In this document: positions 13,056-23,877 of the stretch, in pieces
Numbering within the stretch: position 1 is the first letter of the stretch
Layout of the letters: each line of letters begins with the position of its first letter
Assembly (NCBI GenBank): GCA_031216445.1
Contig: CM062196.1
Coordinates: 3,480,001-3,544,000, forward strand
DNA from: Lateolabrax maculatus
Taxonomy: Eukaryota; Chordata; Actinopteri; Acropomatiformes; Lateolabracidae
Direction: 5' to 3'
Length of the DNA stretch: 64,000 nt
Translations under genes and position numbers: made by a program
Notes under the pieces: model-generated
What the model was told of the DNA's origin: nothing
Seen by the model: the letters and a program-made list of their open reading frames with translations, nothing else
Database searches by the model: none

Positions 13056-14217
13056 CATTTTATATTTCTGGGCAAGAGCATCAAACATGGTATTTTTATT
13101 TGATAATCTTATGGATCAATAGGTGCCGTATTCAAAGTCGATCCACAGAGAGCACACGTGGCACAACACGTGTCCCGTCTGTGACTGCTGAATGCTCCTC
13201 GAGTGTTTTGGTTGTGTCATTTTTCAGTGCTGCACCAATACCAGAGAGAGGAATCGACACAAGACCTCTCACACTGCGTTGGGAATCCTTTTGTTCTGAC
13301 TTAATTTGTGTTGTGTTTGTCAGTGCTGACACGTGTGCTCTTGATTTTATCCTCAACCCCCATAGATTCATTACTACCAATTCTGATTACACCACTTATT
13401 TGAAAAGTGTGTGTGTGTGTGTTTATTGGAGAGAGGTGGACTATAATGGGAGGAGCAGGGTAATCTGGCTGAGCTGAAACAGATTTCACAGCCATGAATA
13501 AAATATATCCGTGATGCTCTCTCCAACAAAAGCACCCCCAGCAGTTAAACGACTGCGACTTGTAGGTGGTCCTTTACCAGTGGAGCTTGCCCCGGAGAAA
13601 TCACTGATAATGATTAACTTGACGCTGAATGGCTTTGTTTTTCTGCTGTACCCCGATGGTGGGGTTGCTAAACGTCAGACCCAAACAACAGGACTGATAT
13701 TTGACTCTCGTCAACATCACAAACACACACTATGAATGTACCTGCTGCCTTGGAGATCATAACAAACAATCGGTAATGTCAATACCAGGGAGCAGCAGGT
13801 ACTGTTATTCCCAGAGACTGTTGTTTGACTAAAAATAACAGGTAACACACAAGTATAAAAGGAATAGAGGAGAATAAAGGAGTTTGTTTCAATAAGGATC
13901 TGAAGGTACAGCATAAAGAGATATTTTATGTTCAAAAGGGTGCTTATATGTAAATGCTGCTATTTACATGTATTATATCCAAATGACAATAAAGCATGTT
14001 GAAACAGCCTGAAATAATACTGATTTGCAAATTTTTCTCCCCTTGCATTGTATTAGGAGTTGGACCTAAAATATGCTGTATGTCTAAATCCTATTTTGTG
14101 TGTCAGATTACCACCTCCATCTAGACAATGGCTGTTGAATGATAGGCTCTTATGTCCCTCATCCCGAGGCACTCGAAAACCTCCAGGAATGTAACTATGG
14201 GAACTTAGATTTTGTAG

Positions 14218-14470
14218 TTATCTAGTACATGTTTTTGCCAGCACAGTGCTAATAATCAGACTACAGCAGCATGTTTTCTGCAAATAGCTGGCTGCTGCAG
14301 CTGGAGACAGTTTTGATGAGAGGGCTGAGATTAAACCGTACAGTAGAACCTGTAAAACCAAAACAGTGAACAAGGCTAAGATGCTATAGAGCTGCAGAGT
14401 TGGTTGATAACTCTCTGAGGGTTTATCACTGTAAGCAAGCCTTCGTACATTACAGTGTTGAACACACATT
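14218..14470 (+). repeat. Interspersed repeat family C, copy 1
   Basis: Shares an ordered series of blocks with 32,480-32,745 and 52,040-52,270: gtaaaaccaaaacagtga, a gatgctatagagctg-type block, gcagagttggttgataa, and gggtttatcactgtaa. All three copies have the same orientation and are clearly diverged from one another, so they are old. There is no coding capacity. Confidence 0.55.
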
Positions 14471-15623
14471 GACAGATTAAGCGTTATATTCACATCTTGT
14501 GTCATGACAGTCATGTGAGACTGGTGCAGGTTCTGATAATGTACACATCTTTTTTAATATGTGCTCATTGTTGTAACATGGACAGTCCGATGTGTTTTGT
14601 TGTTTTTTTCCCCACACTGCTTCTGTTGTTTGTCTCAGAGCCAAACAGGAGGAGTAATCAACTGTCCCTCTCATCCTCCCCATAATCCATAGTAATGGCA
14701 GCGCTGCACCATGGGTATTGTGTTTACTATTGATAAAGTGACCACAGAGACACAGAGAAGAGAGAGATACTGAAGAGCAGTACGATAGGGAGAGGAACAA
14801 AGGGATAGACTGATAAAAGATTGCGCAACACTGATGTGATTACCACTGTTTTCACATTAGTTGCTGTCAATAAAAAAATAAATAAAAAAACAACACACAT
14901 CAATCTGATCTCTTTCTTTGTCTTTTTTATATATATATAGTCAGGTGAAGGAAGAGGGTGAGTTTTTGAAACATTTTCAAAATGCTGTGGTTAAATTCAA
15001 CAACTGCATTGTGGTCTCCTTAATTTTTTTAATCGTTGTGGAAATGCAAGGTTTGCTCGGGGAAAGCAGGTAGAATCGTGTTTGCCTTTCAGGTGCCTTA
15101 ACCCATTATGTGAAATACAGTGTCTACAACTGCAGAGCACCAAGACAGCATCAGCATTGATAACTGATCCCAGCATAAAAAGAAGCACAGCACCTACACG
15201 CTTTACTCACTTCCTGATGTTCAATTACATTACTGTAATTTACACTTTGGTAAGCACGGATCATCATTAGGTGCAGAGTCCATGCTCAGCTTGTAATCAG
15301 AACAGTGCTCAGTGAGATGTGTGTCGGCTGTGTTCGCAGTCTACTGCCACAGATAGGCCTGTGTTGAGTCTACCGAGCAGGGCGCTGTCCCACATTCACC
15401 TACTGACAAACACATTGACAACAACTGCAAATGTAATGGATGTGTAATGCGACTCCATCCCACCAGTGCCCCAGATACTTGATGAGAGTAGTGGTTTTGT
15501 TTTGAAAAACAATGCAGAAATAGTGGCATAACTGTATGATTATTGTTCTGTTTTTACTTTGTGTGACTCATCGCTGTTAAAGCAGCTGCAACTTCTGACC
15601 TAGAATGTGACTAAATGTAGTTT

Positions 15624-15659
15624 GCTGGTGAGCAACAAAGAACTTTGTTGCTCACCAGC
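15624..15659. repeat. Perfect 17-bp inverted repeat (hairpin), 2-nt loop
   Basis: The left arm gctggtgagcaacaaag is followed by aa and its exact reverse complement. A second, imperfect hairpin lies nearby at about 15,869-15,912 (catccactc ... gagtggatg). Confidence 0.85.
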
Positions 15660-17048
15660 CAGTTATTTTAATTTTCATTACTTTCATTTATTTTTTTCCT
15701 GCTGGTTTTTCCAATACAATGGTAAAAAGAAAAATCAGACATTACAATCGGAAAATGAATGTTGAAATTATGTGATGAATCACCCCAGATTGAGGACTGG
15801 GTTTTCATTTATTAGAGATTTTTTTTTGTCCGATTTCATTGGGGTTATAAAATGGCATTAGAATCGAGGTCATCCACTCAGACAGACGGATTGTCTGTCG
15901 GATGAGTGGATGAATGCATTTTCATATGTCTAATACCCCTTTTGGTATTATTGGAATGAAGCCACACAGTGCACAAAATATAGATGCAGATTCCTTTTTA
16001 ATCACAAAATATAGGGGGGGAGGGGGGTTACATTCATGTGGAACACAGTCACATAAAATATTGGGAGATATGTTGTTCAGCCAGTTATGTTGTATTTCCA
16101 ACAGTTTGGCCTATACAGTACACATGCAATAAAGAACATACTTGTCTCTCCTGAAATACTCAGGAAATCTCTTTTCAATCAGCTTATTTAAAAAAGGAGT
16201 GCAAATGCTGAGGGAGCACATTTCAAACACGTGTCATGTTACTGACATATTCTAAATTTAAGTTGTTTTTTTTTGCAGTCATTTTCATAACGTACCGTAC
16301 AAGTCAAAGAATATCTAAATAGTTACTCTGAGTGTTGCATCATGCTGAAAAATAATTTAGGAAATTTGCAACACATTTTTTCAACTCTGAACAGATTCTA
16401 TGGGGGTCGGGCTGTCGCTTTCAATTCTTCCAGCAGGATTAAGAGACCAATGTTTAATATGCTGAATATACTTCACATTTTTAGCAGATCGTTTATGTAA
16501 TACACTGCAATTTCCATTTTAGTAAGGTATTTCAGTCATTTCTTGTCAGCACTTCCAAACTTTATGCAAATAATGTCAATTTGTCGAAGTTTTTCAAAGC
16601 CAATGTTGATCAATTGTGCAAAGAGACTGGGTAAATTTTATGATGGTACTTTATTTCAATGACATAGTTTGAAAATCAACCCGAGTTGAAGGATAGGACT
16701 GATAAATTACTACAGAATCCTGGCTGGCCACTAAGTTTTGGTCCAATATAGGATGCACTGTATACACTGCATTTTCATTCCCTGAATAGAGTGAATTGAA
16801 AGCAAAGATGAACCCAACCCTTCCTTGTACTCTACATTTAAATGTCACATTAAATACCTGTGAGAGTTTACAATACACAGGATTATGTAGCTATATCAAT
16901 ATCTAAGTGCAATCTAGTTTGGCACAGTTTTAGATATCAAGTGTTCACTCACTTTATTGTTCATTGTAAACACACAAACTACCACAACACGTGTAGTTAC
17001 CTGCATAAGACAGTATCTACTTCACAAAGAACTGAAGATAAGTAGAGG

Positions 17049-17693
17049 TAGTGCTGGGTGATAAAAGGATAATCATATTTATCTCAATATATTGTTATTT
17101 TATTTATGTCTGACCATAAAACGAGGACATAAATGTATTGGTCATACCCCAACAAAGTCCAGCTAATATCAGTTTAATGGTGAGCTGGACCTATTTAACA
17201 AGGAGAAACTGAGGACAATAAAGTGCTCCAAAATAAAGCTATGGCATTTAAATGGGTACATTTAAAAAGAACCATCCATTGTGTTTCTATATCTTGGAAG
17301 GTTTAATTAAACAGAAAATCCTCACCTCAAGTTTATTTCTGAGCTTTGAAATAGATTTAGCTTTCAGCTGCATCTCTGTCTTCATTCTCAGGTTTAATTT
17401 TTCAGCACCTGTAACGCAATATAAATACTTACAGAATAATTACAGAAAATGGTTTTAAGGGATCAAGACTTAGTTGTTGCATTTCAGTCCGTACTTGCTC
17501 TATTTAATAGTTACTTTAATAGTTTTTTGTTCTACCTGTATACATTTTAATGACATGGTATGTCTGATATCTTTTGATGCGTTTAAAAGAAAAAGAAAAA
17601 AGAAATGATGTACTTTATTGTGATAAATATTGTTATCACCTGATATGGTCATTTTCATTGTGCTAATATTTTCAGACTTATCGCCCAGCACTA
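17049..17693. mobile_element. Non-autonomous hAT-like DNA transposon, 645 bp
   Basis: The left end tagtgctgggtgataa and the right end ttatcgcccagcacta are near-perfect inverted repeats (one mismatch in 16). The termini fit the hAT-type YAGNG pattern. The flanking 8-mers agtagagg and ggtaggag agree at 5 of 8 positions, which would be a decayed 8-bp target duplication. The interior is AT-rich with no transposase frame, so it would have depended on an autonomous relative. Confidence 0.7.
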
Positions 17694-17922
17694 GGTAGGA
17701 GGTGAAACAAATAGCTTATCCTCATCAAATCTCCCTCTTTGTACTGTACAGTTCAGTCCACCAAGACACGTCTTTTCTACAGGGATTGCATGCATGGAGC
17801 TGGTGTAGACAGAAGGAAACAGTCAAGCATGTCGCCCAATCCTTGCAGATTCACAGTATTCAGAGATGTCACAGGGTTAATGAATGATTTACAGTGTAGG
17901 TCCAGTTTTATGTCCTCTGTGG
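17614..17922 (-). other. rgs8: Probable 3' UTR of rgs8
   Basis: The first AATAAA after the rgs8 stop on the minus strand is at 17619-17614 (tttatt on plus), about 300 nt downstream. It sits inside the right end of the hAT-like element. The extent of the UTR is inferred. Confidence 0.4.
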
Positions 17923-18825
17923 TCAAACAGACCTCCGCTGGCCTTGTGCATGCGCCCTGTTGACCATATCCTGGTACATCTTGGACCTGAGGAATCGTGG
18001 GTAGGAGTCTTTCTCCATGAGGCTGTAGACTTTAGCTTGGACTTCGTTGAGGCTGGTTGGGGACGGATCCTCCAGGCTCTGCTTGGTCTTTTCTCTGGTG
18101 CGGTAGTCAATGTTTACCTGTCACAATAAGAGCAAATACACATTTTTTCTTAAAAAAGAAGAAAACTCAAGTTAAGTCATGTTATAATAGTCACACATAG
18201 CAACATTGGCCACATTTAAGCTTGTCTCGGATCCAGATAAATGCCAGGTGAGATCTCAAACCTTCAGCTACACATACAGTATGTGTCTCTGTTGGCCGGT
18301 TCACAAATCCATTTGCAATCTTTTGCAAACAGATCTTTTTTTACCGGGCTACGTGCAAATCAGATAAGACCCTCGTCCAATCTGATTTCAGATTGTTTCA
18401 GACGGTGGTGGTAATGTACCTGAAGCTGTTTGTTTCTAAACGTAGAAGTAGTGCGATGTTATAGCACCATGTAGTCTCATAGGGCAAGGGTCAGGGTGGA
18501 CTGATAAGTCAACACCACAGTCAGTCAGTCACAGTTTTCTTTTAACCATGATTGTTCCATAGCCTTTACCACATAGTTTTGGCTGCCTCACCTTGACCAA
18601 ACCTTAACCACAGCAGTGGCCGATCAGAAAATGCTCACACGGTTCATTTGGAAAGTAAATGGTGAATGACCTATTTAATGGTTTAGTTCAAGGGACTCAT
18701 TGCCGAGAAGCAGTCAACTAAAGCAGGAAATGAGGCTAAAGAACAAGCTGGATTTATGTATATAAAAAAATGTTTTTTCCCCCCCTTGCATCATTAGGTA
18801 AAGGGGAAGAACACATTAACACCGG

Positions 18826-18865
<40 letters not shown>

Positions 18866-19513
18866 CTCTTGGCGCCTGAATATCAATGAACTCCTTAAAG
18901 ATCTTGTTTGCTTTTGACACAAGCTTGGTTGAGCTCTTGACTTTTTTGTACTCCTCGCAGGCCATCCAAAACTCGATATTCTCGTCACTGAACTCTGTCT
19001 TGAGAAATGTCCGGAAGGCAGCCAGGCCATCTGGAAAGAACAAATGAATCAGACGGTAAAGGGAGGAGGTAGAAACAACAAAAACATGATTGATATAACA
19101 GCGTAAAACCTATTTCTGTGCAGCAGTTGAGAACTCCCTCTTCTGAGGATGTTTTTTCTCCTTCAACATAGAGTAGCTTGATCATGTGATAATACCTTTC
19201 ATCGTGTGTTGATATTTTTCCAGTGCGTACACGCTCTCAAGCTTAGAACACAAACAAATCAGAACAAAATACTCCCACAAAAGAGATGTTTCCCCTGTCT
19301 TCATCAATCAAGATAAGTGATCAACTAATGTGCTCCCCATTGATGATAACACAGAGGAAGGACATGTTTTTCTCTGAGCCCATGTCACGTTGACATGTTA
19401 TTTCCACCCCTCTTATTTCTGCTGTTTACCTAATAAAGCTGGGCAGAGCAGAGGGGGCTCGTCCATCTGTGCATATGCAACAACATTACTCATACGCACA
19501 CATTCGAATGAAT

Positions 19514-19555
<42 letters not shown>

Positions 19556-22500
19556 CTGCTGTTTGAAGAAGTCCCCAAATAACTGTGATAACACAAGTGG
19601 AACGCAACTCTCTGTATTCCAGTTAGTTGTGGACTTGTTAGAAAAGTCCCTGCATCAGAGTTTGATTTGGACACGAGATGGAAAATCGCAGATTACAGGC
19701 GCCATATTTCCTTCAGGTCAAGTTCAGTAGTTTGTGAGAAAGTGTTCAAATGTTCAAGAGTTTTCCAATGTTAATAAATCTGGATTGCATCCAAAATTAA
19801 AAAATAAAAAATAAAAAAAAAATAAATTGCGCCAAAATGTATAGATCAATGTTTTGTGCAGATAAGCATTTTCAAACGCAAGTTTAAATATACTGACTTT
19901 ATGAAAACATTATTAACCATGTAACTCACTGAAGGGTGTGGTCTGTACTAGGAACATCTCCAAAAAGATGTAATCTTTTAGCCTCTACACATAATCTTGT
20001 AAAAGTCTGTTTAGTATTTAATTGTGTTCCACATTTCATGATTATTATTTAACTGCTGGCAAAAGTGGCCCAAATTCGATTTTTTTTTACAATATCTGAT
20101 TCATCACACCGAATCTGATCTTTTCAATTCAGATTTGGGCCACTTTCATATGTGGTCCTAAATCATATACAGGTCTGATTTTTTGCATCATATCAGAATT
20201 TTTACGTCAAAACTTTTTTCAAAACTTTTACGTCACTCTATGTCTGAGTCGTGTGTCTTGTTGCGAGAGTCTTGTGGAGAGGCGCTGAGATGTAGTTAAA
20301 ATCCTGAAATGCTCATGCAGGTCAGTTCAGGGCCGTGACCAGTTCACACGAGTCTGAGTTTGGCATTTGAAAAAAAAATAAGATAAAATAAAATCGGATA
20401 TGAGCAATAAAGCCAAATTGTGCTAAGGCTTACAGTATCATCATAGCCTGAGAGCTTTGAGAGTGAATCCTTTCAAAACCAATTGGATTAGTTGACAGGA
20501 TTGATCAGAGTAGACACAAAAGCAGCCACAAGACAAAGACTGGTAAAATGTTAAGGTAGCTTTAATTAGAGTTAATTTGGAAAGGAGAGGAGCTAAAAGG
20601 TCTGTAGCTTGGTTGGTGGCAAAGGACGTTGGCCTGATGTGGTTTGGAAGCGTTAGCTGAGTGTAAGGATGACTGAGGGAGACAGAAGACGGCATAGAAA
20701 AGGCAGGTAGGTGAAATTGAGGCAAGGATCCAGAACAGATTACCGGCAGGTTAACGTGAGTTTAACAGGAAATCTAGCTGAGAAAGTCTAAGGGTGTTTT
20801 TTCACACTCAAAAAAACAGAAAGGCCTATATGTGAAAACACCCTAAGTCAGTACAGCAGGGCAACTTAATGAGCTGACAGGAGACTGTCCAGAGAGTTAA
20901 TCTTAAATACATCAGCGCAATTAGGAGCAGCTGGCGGTAATAAGGACAATGCACAGCAGCTGGGACTGAGACAATCACTGGAGACTCGGGAGTGATCGCG
21001 GCCAAGACAGTATTTAAAAAATACATCGTGGCCAAGCTTAAAACACGGCTGCTATGCTAAATTCTTGACATGAAATAGTTCTTTCAATCCCTAACCCTGA
21101 CACAATATGCTTGAAAAGCATAGCTTGTCGACCTCACAGAGTGTTCTTGCACTAACAAGACATGTCACGGCTGAGAGTGTGTACAGGCCAGGCTCCCAGC
21201 AGACACACAATCAGCTTTACACACTGAAGAGACACAAATGAGACTAAAAGGCAGTCAGGTGTAATGCAGTATTCCTCCTCTTAAATGAAATTAAGGCCAC
21301 AGTAAATGCAATTTTCGATAATGGGAACATTCAGTACTGTGTTCCTTTTTGCTTTGACATTACTTATGTAATGTATGTGTGTCTTCATGTACATGTTGTA
21401 GTTCACCTCTCTAATGCTCGGTCAATTGAAACAGGATACACAGGTGTGTCACGCTCTCGCCGCCTGGGGTCGGCTCTATTCTTGGCTCTGTAACAAACTT
21501 TATTGTTTTCTGTGGGTGACAGTAGCTTTCTAATGGTTATGTATCAAACACAGGTGTTATGTCATAGCCTTGGACAAAGCAAATACTGTTCATGTGAGTG
21601 CAGGTTGTGTACAGCTTTCTTTCAGTAAAATCGGGCTGTGTCTAACCCGTGATTAACTCCTCCATATCAAACACTGTGTTTGATGTGATGGAGTTAATCA
21701 CCTGGATGACAGGTCTGTGTGAAAAGTGGTGCAACCTAGTTTCGCAAGCTCAGACAATAGATTTGAAACGTAACTGATATTTATTTGCCAGCCACAAGTG
21801 ATTACAGTTGTGTTGCAAAGCACTCATATCTCGTAAGAACAAAATTGTGCATGTGACATTGAAGAGAAATTAAAGAGACATCCATCAAGAGCAGTCGGCA
21901 AAGAAAGGCAGTGGATGGAGATTATTGGGAAGCAGGGACTTTGCAGTCACATCGCTCACATCAGTGAATCTATCAACTCACCTCCACCTGTACAAATCAA
22001 ACACTTAAGATTATTTGAGTATATAAAGAATTTTCTTATTGATTAGTAAAGGTTAAAAGTGAAATATAATTAATCTGCAAATATTTTCTTAATCGATTTA
22101 TCGTTCAAGGCATTCGTCAAATAAAGACACTTAACATTCGCTGGTTTCCTGTTTCATATTGTTATACATTTAATATCTTTGAGTTTTGGAGGAAGTTTGA
22201 AGACCTGACATTGGGCTTTGGGTATCGGTTTCTGATATTTTATAGACAAAATAATTACGTGAACTACTTGAGAAAATAATTGGCAGAAAATTTGATAATG
22301 AAAATAATAGTTAGTTGCAGCCTTAGTTTAACATGATTCTTCATCATGTAACATTTGCTAGTCTCATTCTCTATATCTTATTCTTTTACATGTTTTGGCA
22401 CGTCAACACCACCAGCTGTCGATCATGGAATAGCAAGGCATGCATGCACTGCATATTTGCTTAAACACCCTTTGCATTCAGCAGGAAGGTGTTTAGTTTA

Positions 22501-23877
22501 AACTAAGTGCTTGATGCATGTACATGCGTGCACACTAATAGAGCGAAAGACACACTCATAGGACCCAATCATTTTTTTTTTAAACCCTACACACTGTGAT
22601 TTTAGCTGTTATCTCAGCAACAACTGTGCCAGATGACAACACACTTGGACCTACTTTGTCTAAACATGAATCATCCCAAATCAGAACTACAATCAGTCCA
22701 GTAATAAAATCTCATAACAGCTTATTAACTGGTGCTACGTCACATATCTTGTTAGCAGCTAGAAAACAACAAACACATAAACCTCTTTGTGCAGATGGCT
22801 GTTTGTGAGTGAGTTTGTGCCAGTGTGTGTTGGGTCCAAGGGGAAGGTCACAGACAAGTATGTGACTCATTATGTGGTAAGGAGTCCTCACAACACAGAA
22901 ATGAGACCCTTACATAAGACAGACTTGGAGGGGGGAAAATTGACTTTGCTTGTGCTGAGCGAAAAATAGAAACTATTAAAGAAACAGGAAAGGACAATTT
23001 TACCGCTATATTAAGGTGGCTTTCATTTTCTTGATGCTGGCTGTACGTGACAGTAGGGAATGTTCCCCAAGAAAAAAAAGAACATTTCCACTTACATTTG
23101 TGAGAGAGAAGATGATCAAACGATTCTGACCATCGATCAACCTCATCCGTTGATAGTCTGATGGAGAGAAAGCCAAAGGAAACTGAGTAACCAACCACTG
23201 TGCTTTCATGCATTTTTAACACAAGATGGTACTGCATGCATTATTGAACGGCAGCCGAGTTTAATGTATGATTTATCCTCTGCTCACAGCTGTTCTTCCG
23301 CTCAAGGCTGTAAAGTAATTGTTATATCTGGTCACATTTACAGAATGATGACAGGAGGAAGGAGAGGAGATAGAAGGAGAACAATAGCTGACATCTGTTT
23401 GCATTTTAATGCTCTTTTATGAAGTGGTGAAAACATGAAGGGATCACTCACTATCTTGGAGATTAAAGGGATACATTAGCATTATAGTACCCCTCCACCT
23501 TTGTAGATGGTATATGGAACCTTTTGGCTACTTGTGAAACACATTCTTGTGAACAAAAGCTCAATAACAACGTATCTTACAAAATGACAGGAGTGCAATG
23601 CATACAATTGAAAATCCCTAAAGAAATTTGACAATTTTTGTTTCATAACATGTTAAAACCTTGAAGGCCAAGTGTGGCATCTATTTAACACAGCAGAAGC
23701 TTGCATTTTAATTTGCTAAACATGTGTAGTCCCACAGAAGTAGACAGGATTTTTTGGCAGACTCACTTCAGACACCTGGCTGTGGTTTCGTGGGCAGGAG
23801 GCAGGAACTCGGAGAAGTCGCTGTAGGAGTCAGATTTGTGCGACAAGCATCCTAGCCTGGTCTTCATGGTGCTGATC
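17923..23877 (-). CDS. rgs8: Regulator of G-protein signalling 8 (rgs8), four common coding exons, 174 aa from first in-frame Met
   Basis: GTPase-activating protein for Gi/o and Gq alpha subunits, known mainly from brain. Exons on the minus strand are 23877-23767, 23157-23096, 19030-18864 and 18117-17923, all GT-AG. The most upstream exon reads ISTMKTRLGCLSHKSDSYSD, matching the RGS8-specific MRTRLGCLSHKSDS block; the Met at 23867-23865 has a good context (ACC ATG A). The RGS box is about residues 46-161, with G-alpha contacts Asn72 (DENIEFW), Asn112 (VNID), Asp147 and Arg151 (KDSYPRF). The tail GQRRSV resembles the QRRLS end of RGS8. Oddities: SLNEVQ replaces the common CFDEAQ motif, and the donor after codon 110 is the first unit of a (GT)n tract. 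The frame is open upstream of the Met to the acceptor at 23878, so a further 5' exon, coding or untranslated, should exist. Confidence 0.9.
18827..18863. repeat. (CA)n microsatellite abutting the rgs8 exon splice donor
   Basis: An uninterrupted 37-nt CA tract on plus. On the gene's strand it is (GT)n starting immediately after the exon base at 18864, so GT at 18863-18862 serves as the donor dinucleotide. Confidence 0.95.
19516..19553. repeat. (AC)n microsatellite in an rgs8 intron
   Basis: A perfect 38-nt AC tract about 490 nt inside the intron between 19,031 and 23,095. Confidence 0.95.
20062..20146. repeat. Inverted repeat with 14-bp perfect arms, probable MITE part
   Basis: The left arm aaagtggcccaaat (20062-20075) is exactly complementary to atttgggccacttt (20133-20146). 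The sequence after it (catatgtggtcctaaatc) resembles a dispersed fish element I recall, but no second copy is present in this window. Confidence 0.6.
20788..20845. repeat. Short inverted-repeat element (about 58 bp)
   Basis: ctaagggtgttttttcaca at the left is matched by tgtgaaaacaccctaa at the right with a two-base indel in the T tract. It lies inside a longer sequence (about 20,530-21,060) of repeat-like character in the large rgs8 intron. Confidence 0.65.
21649..21701. repeat. Long inverted repeat (26-bp arms)
   Basis: The arms gtgattaactcc...aaacac and gtgttt...ggagttaatcac pair over 26 bp with three mismatches and almost no loop. It lies in the same rgs8 intron. A MITE core or structured intronic RNA are both possible. 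Confidence 0.75.

Larger units (their letters stand above)
3116..17048. other. Intergenic spacer between rgs16 and rgs8
   Basis: About 14 kb with no supported gene. All open frames are short, lack matching splice sites and match no protein I know. Dispersed repeats are listed separately (10.36, 10.9, 12.2, 12.9 and 14.2 kb), as is a perfect hairpin at 15,624. A 34-codon frame beginning at 8307 on the plus strand (MSTKPAGESS) is unrecognised and probably a repeat remnant. The rest is unremarkable AT-rich DNA. Confidence 0.6.

Noticed and set aside
13100..13477. 125-codon plus-strand frame
   Set aside because: No recognisable domain, no splice context and an overlapping antisense frame of similar quality; compatible with chance.
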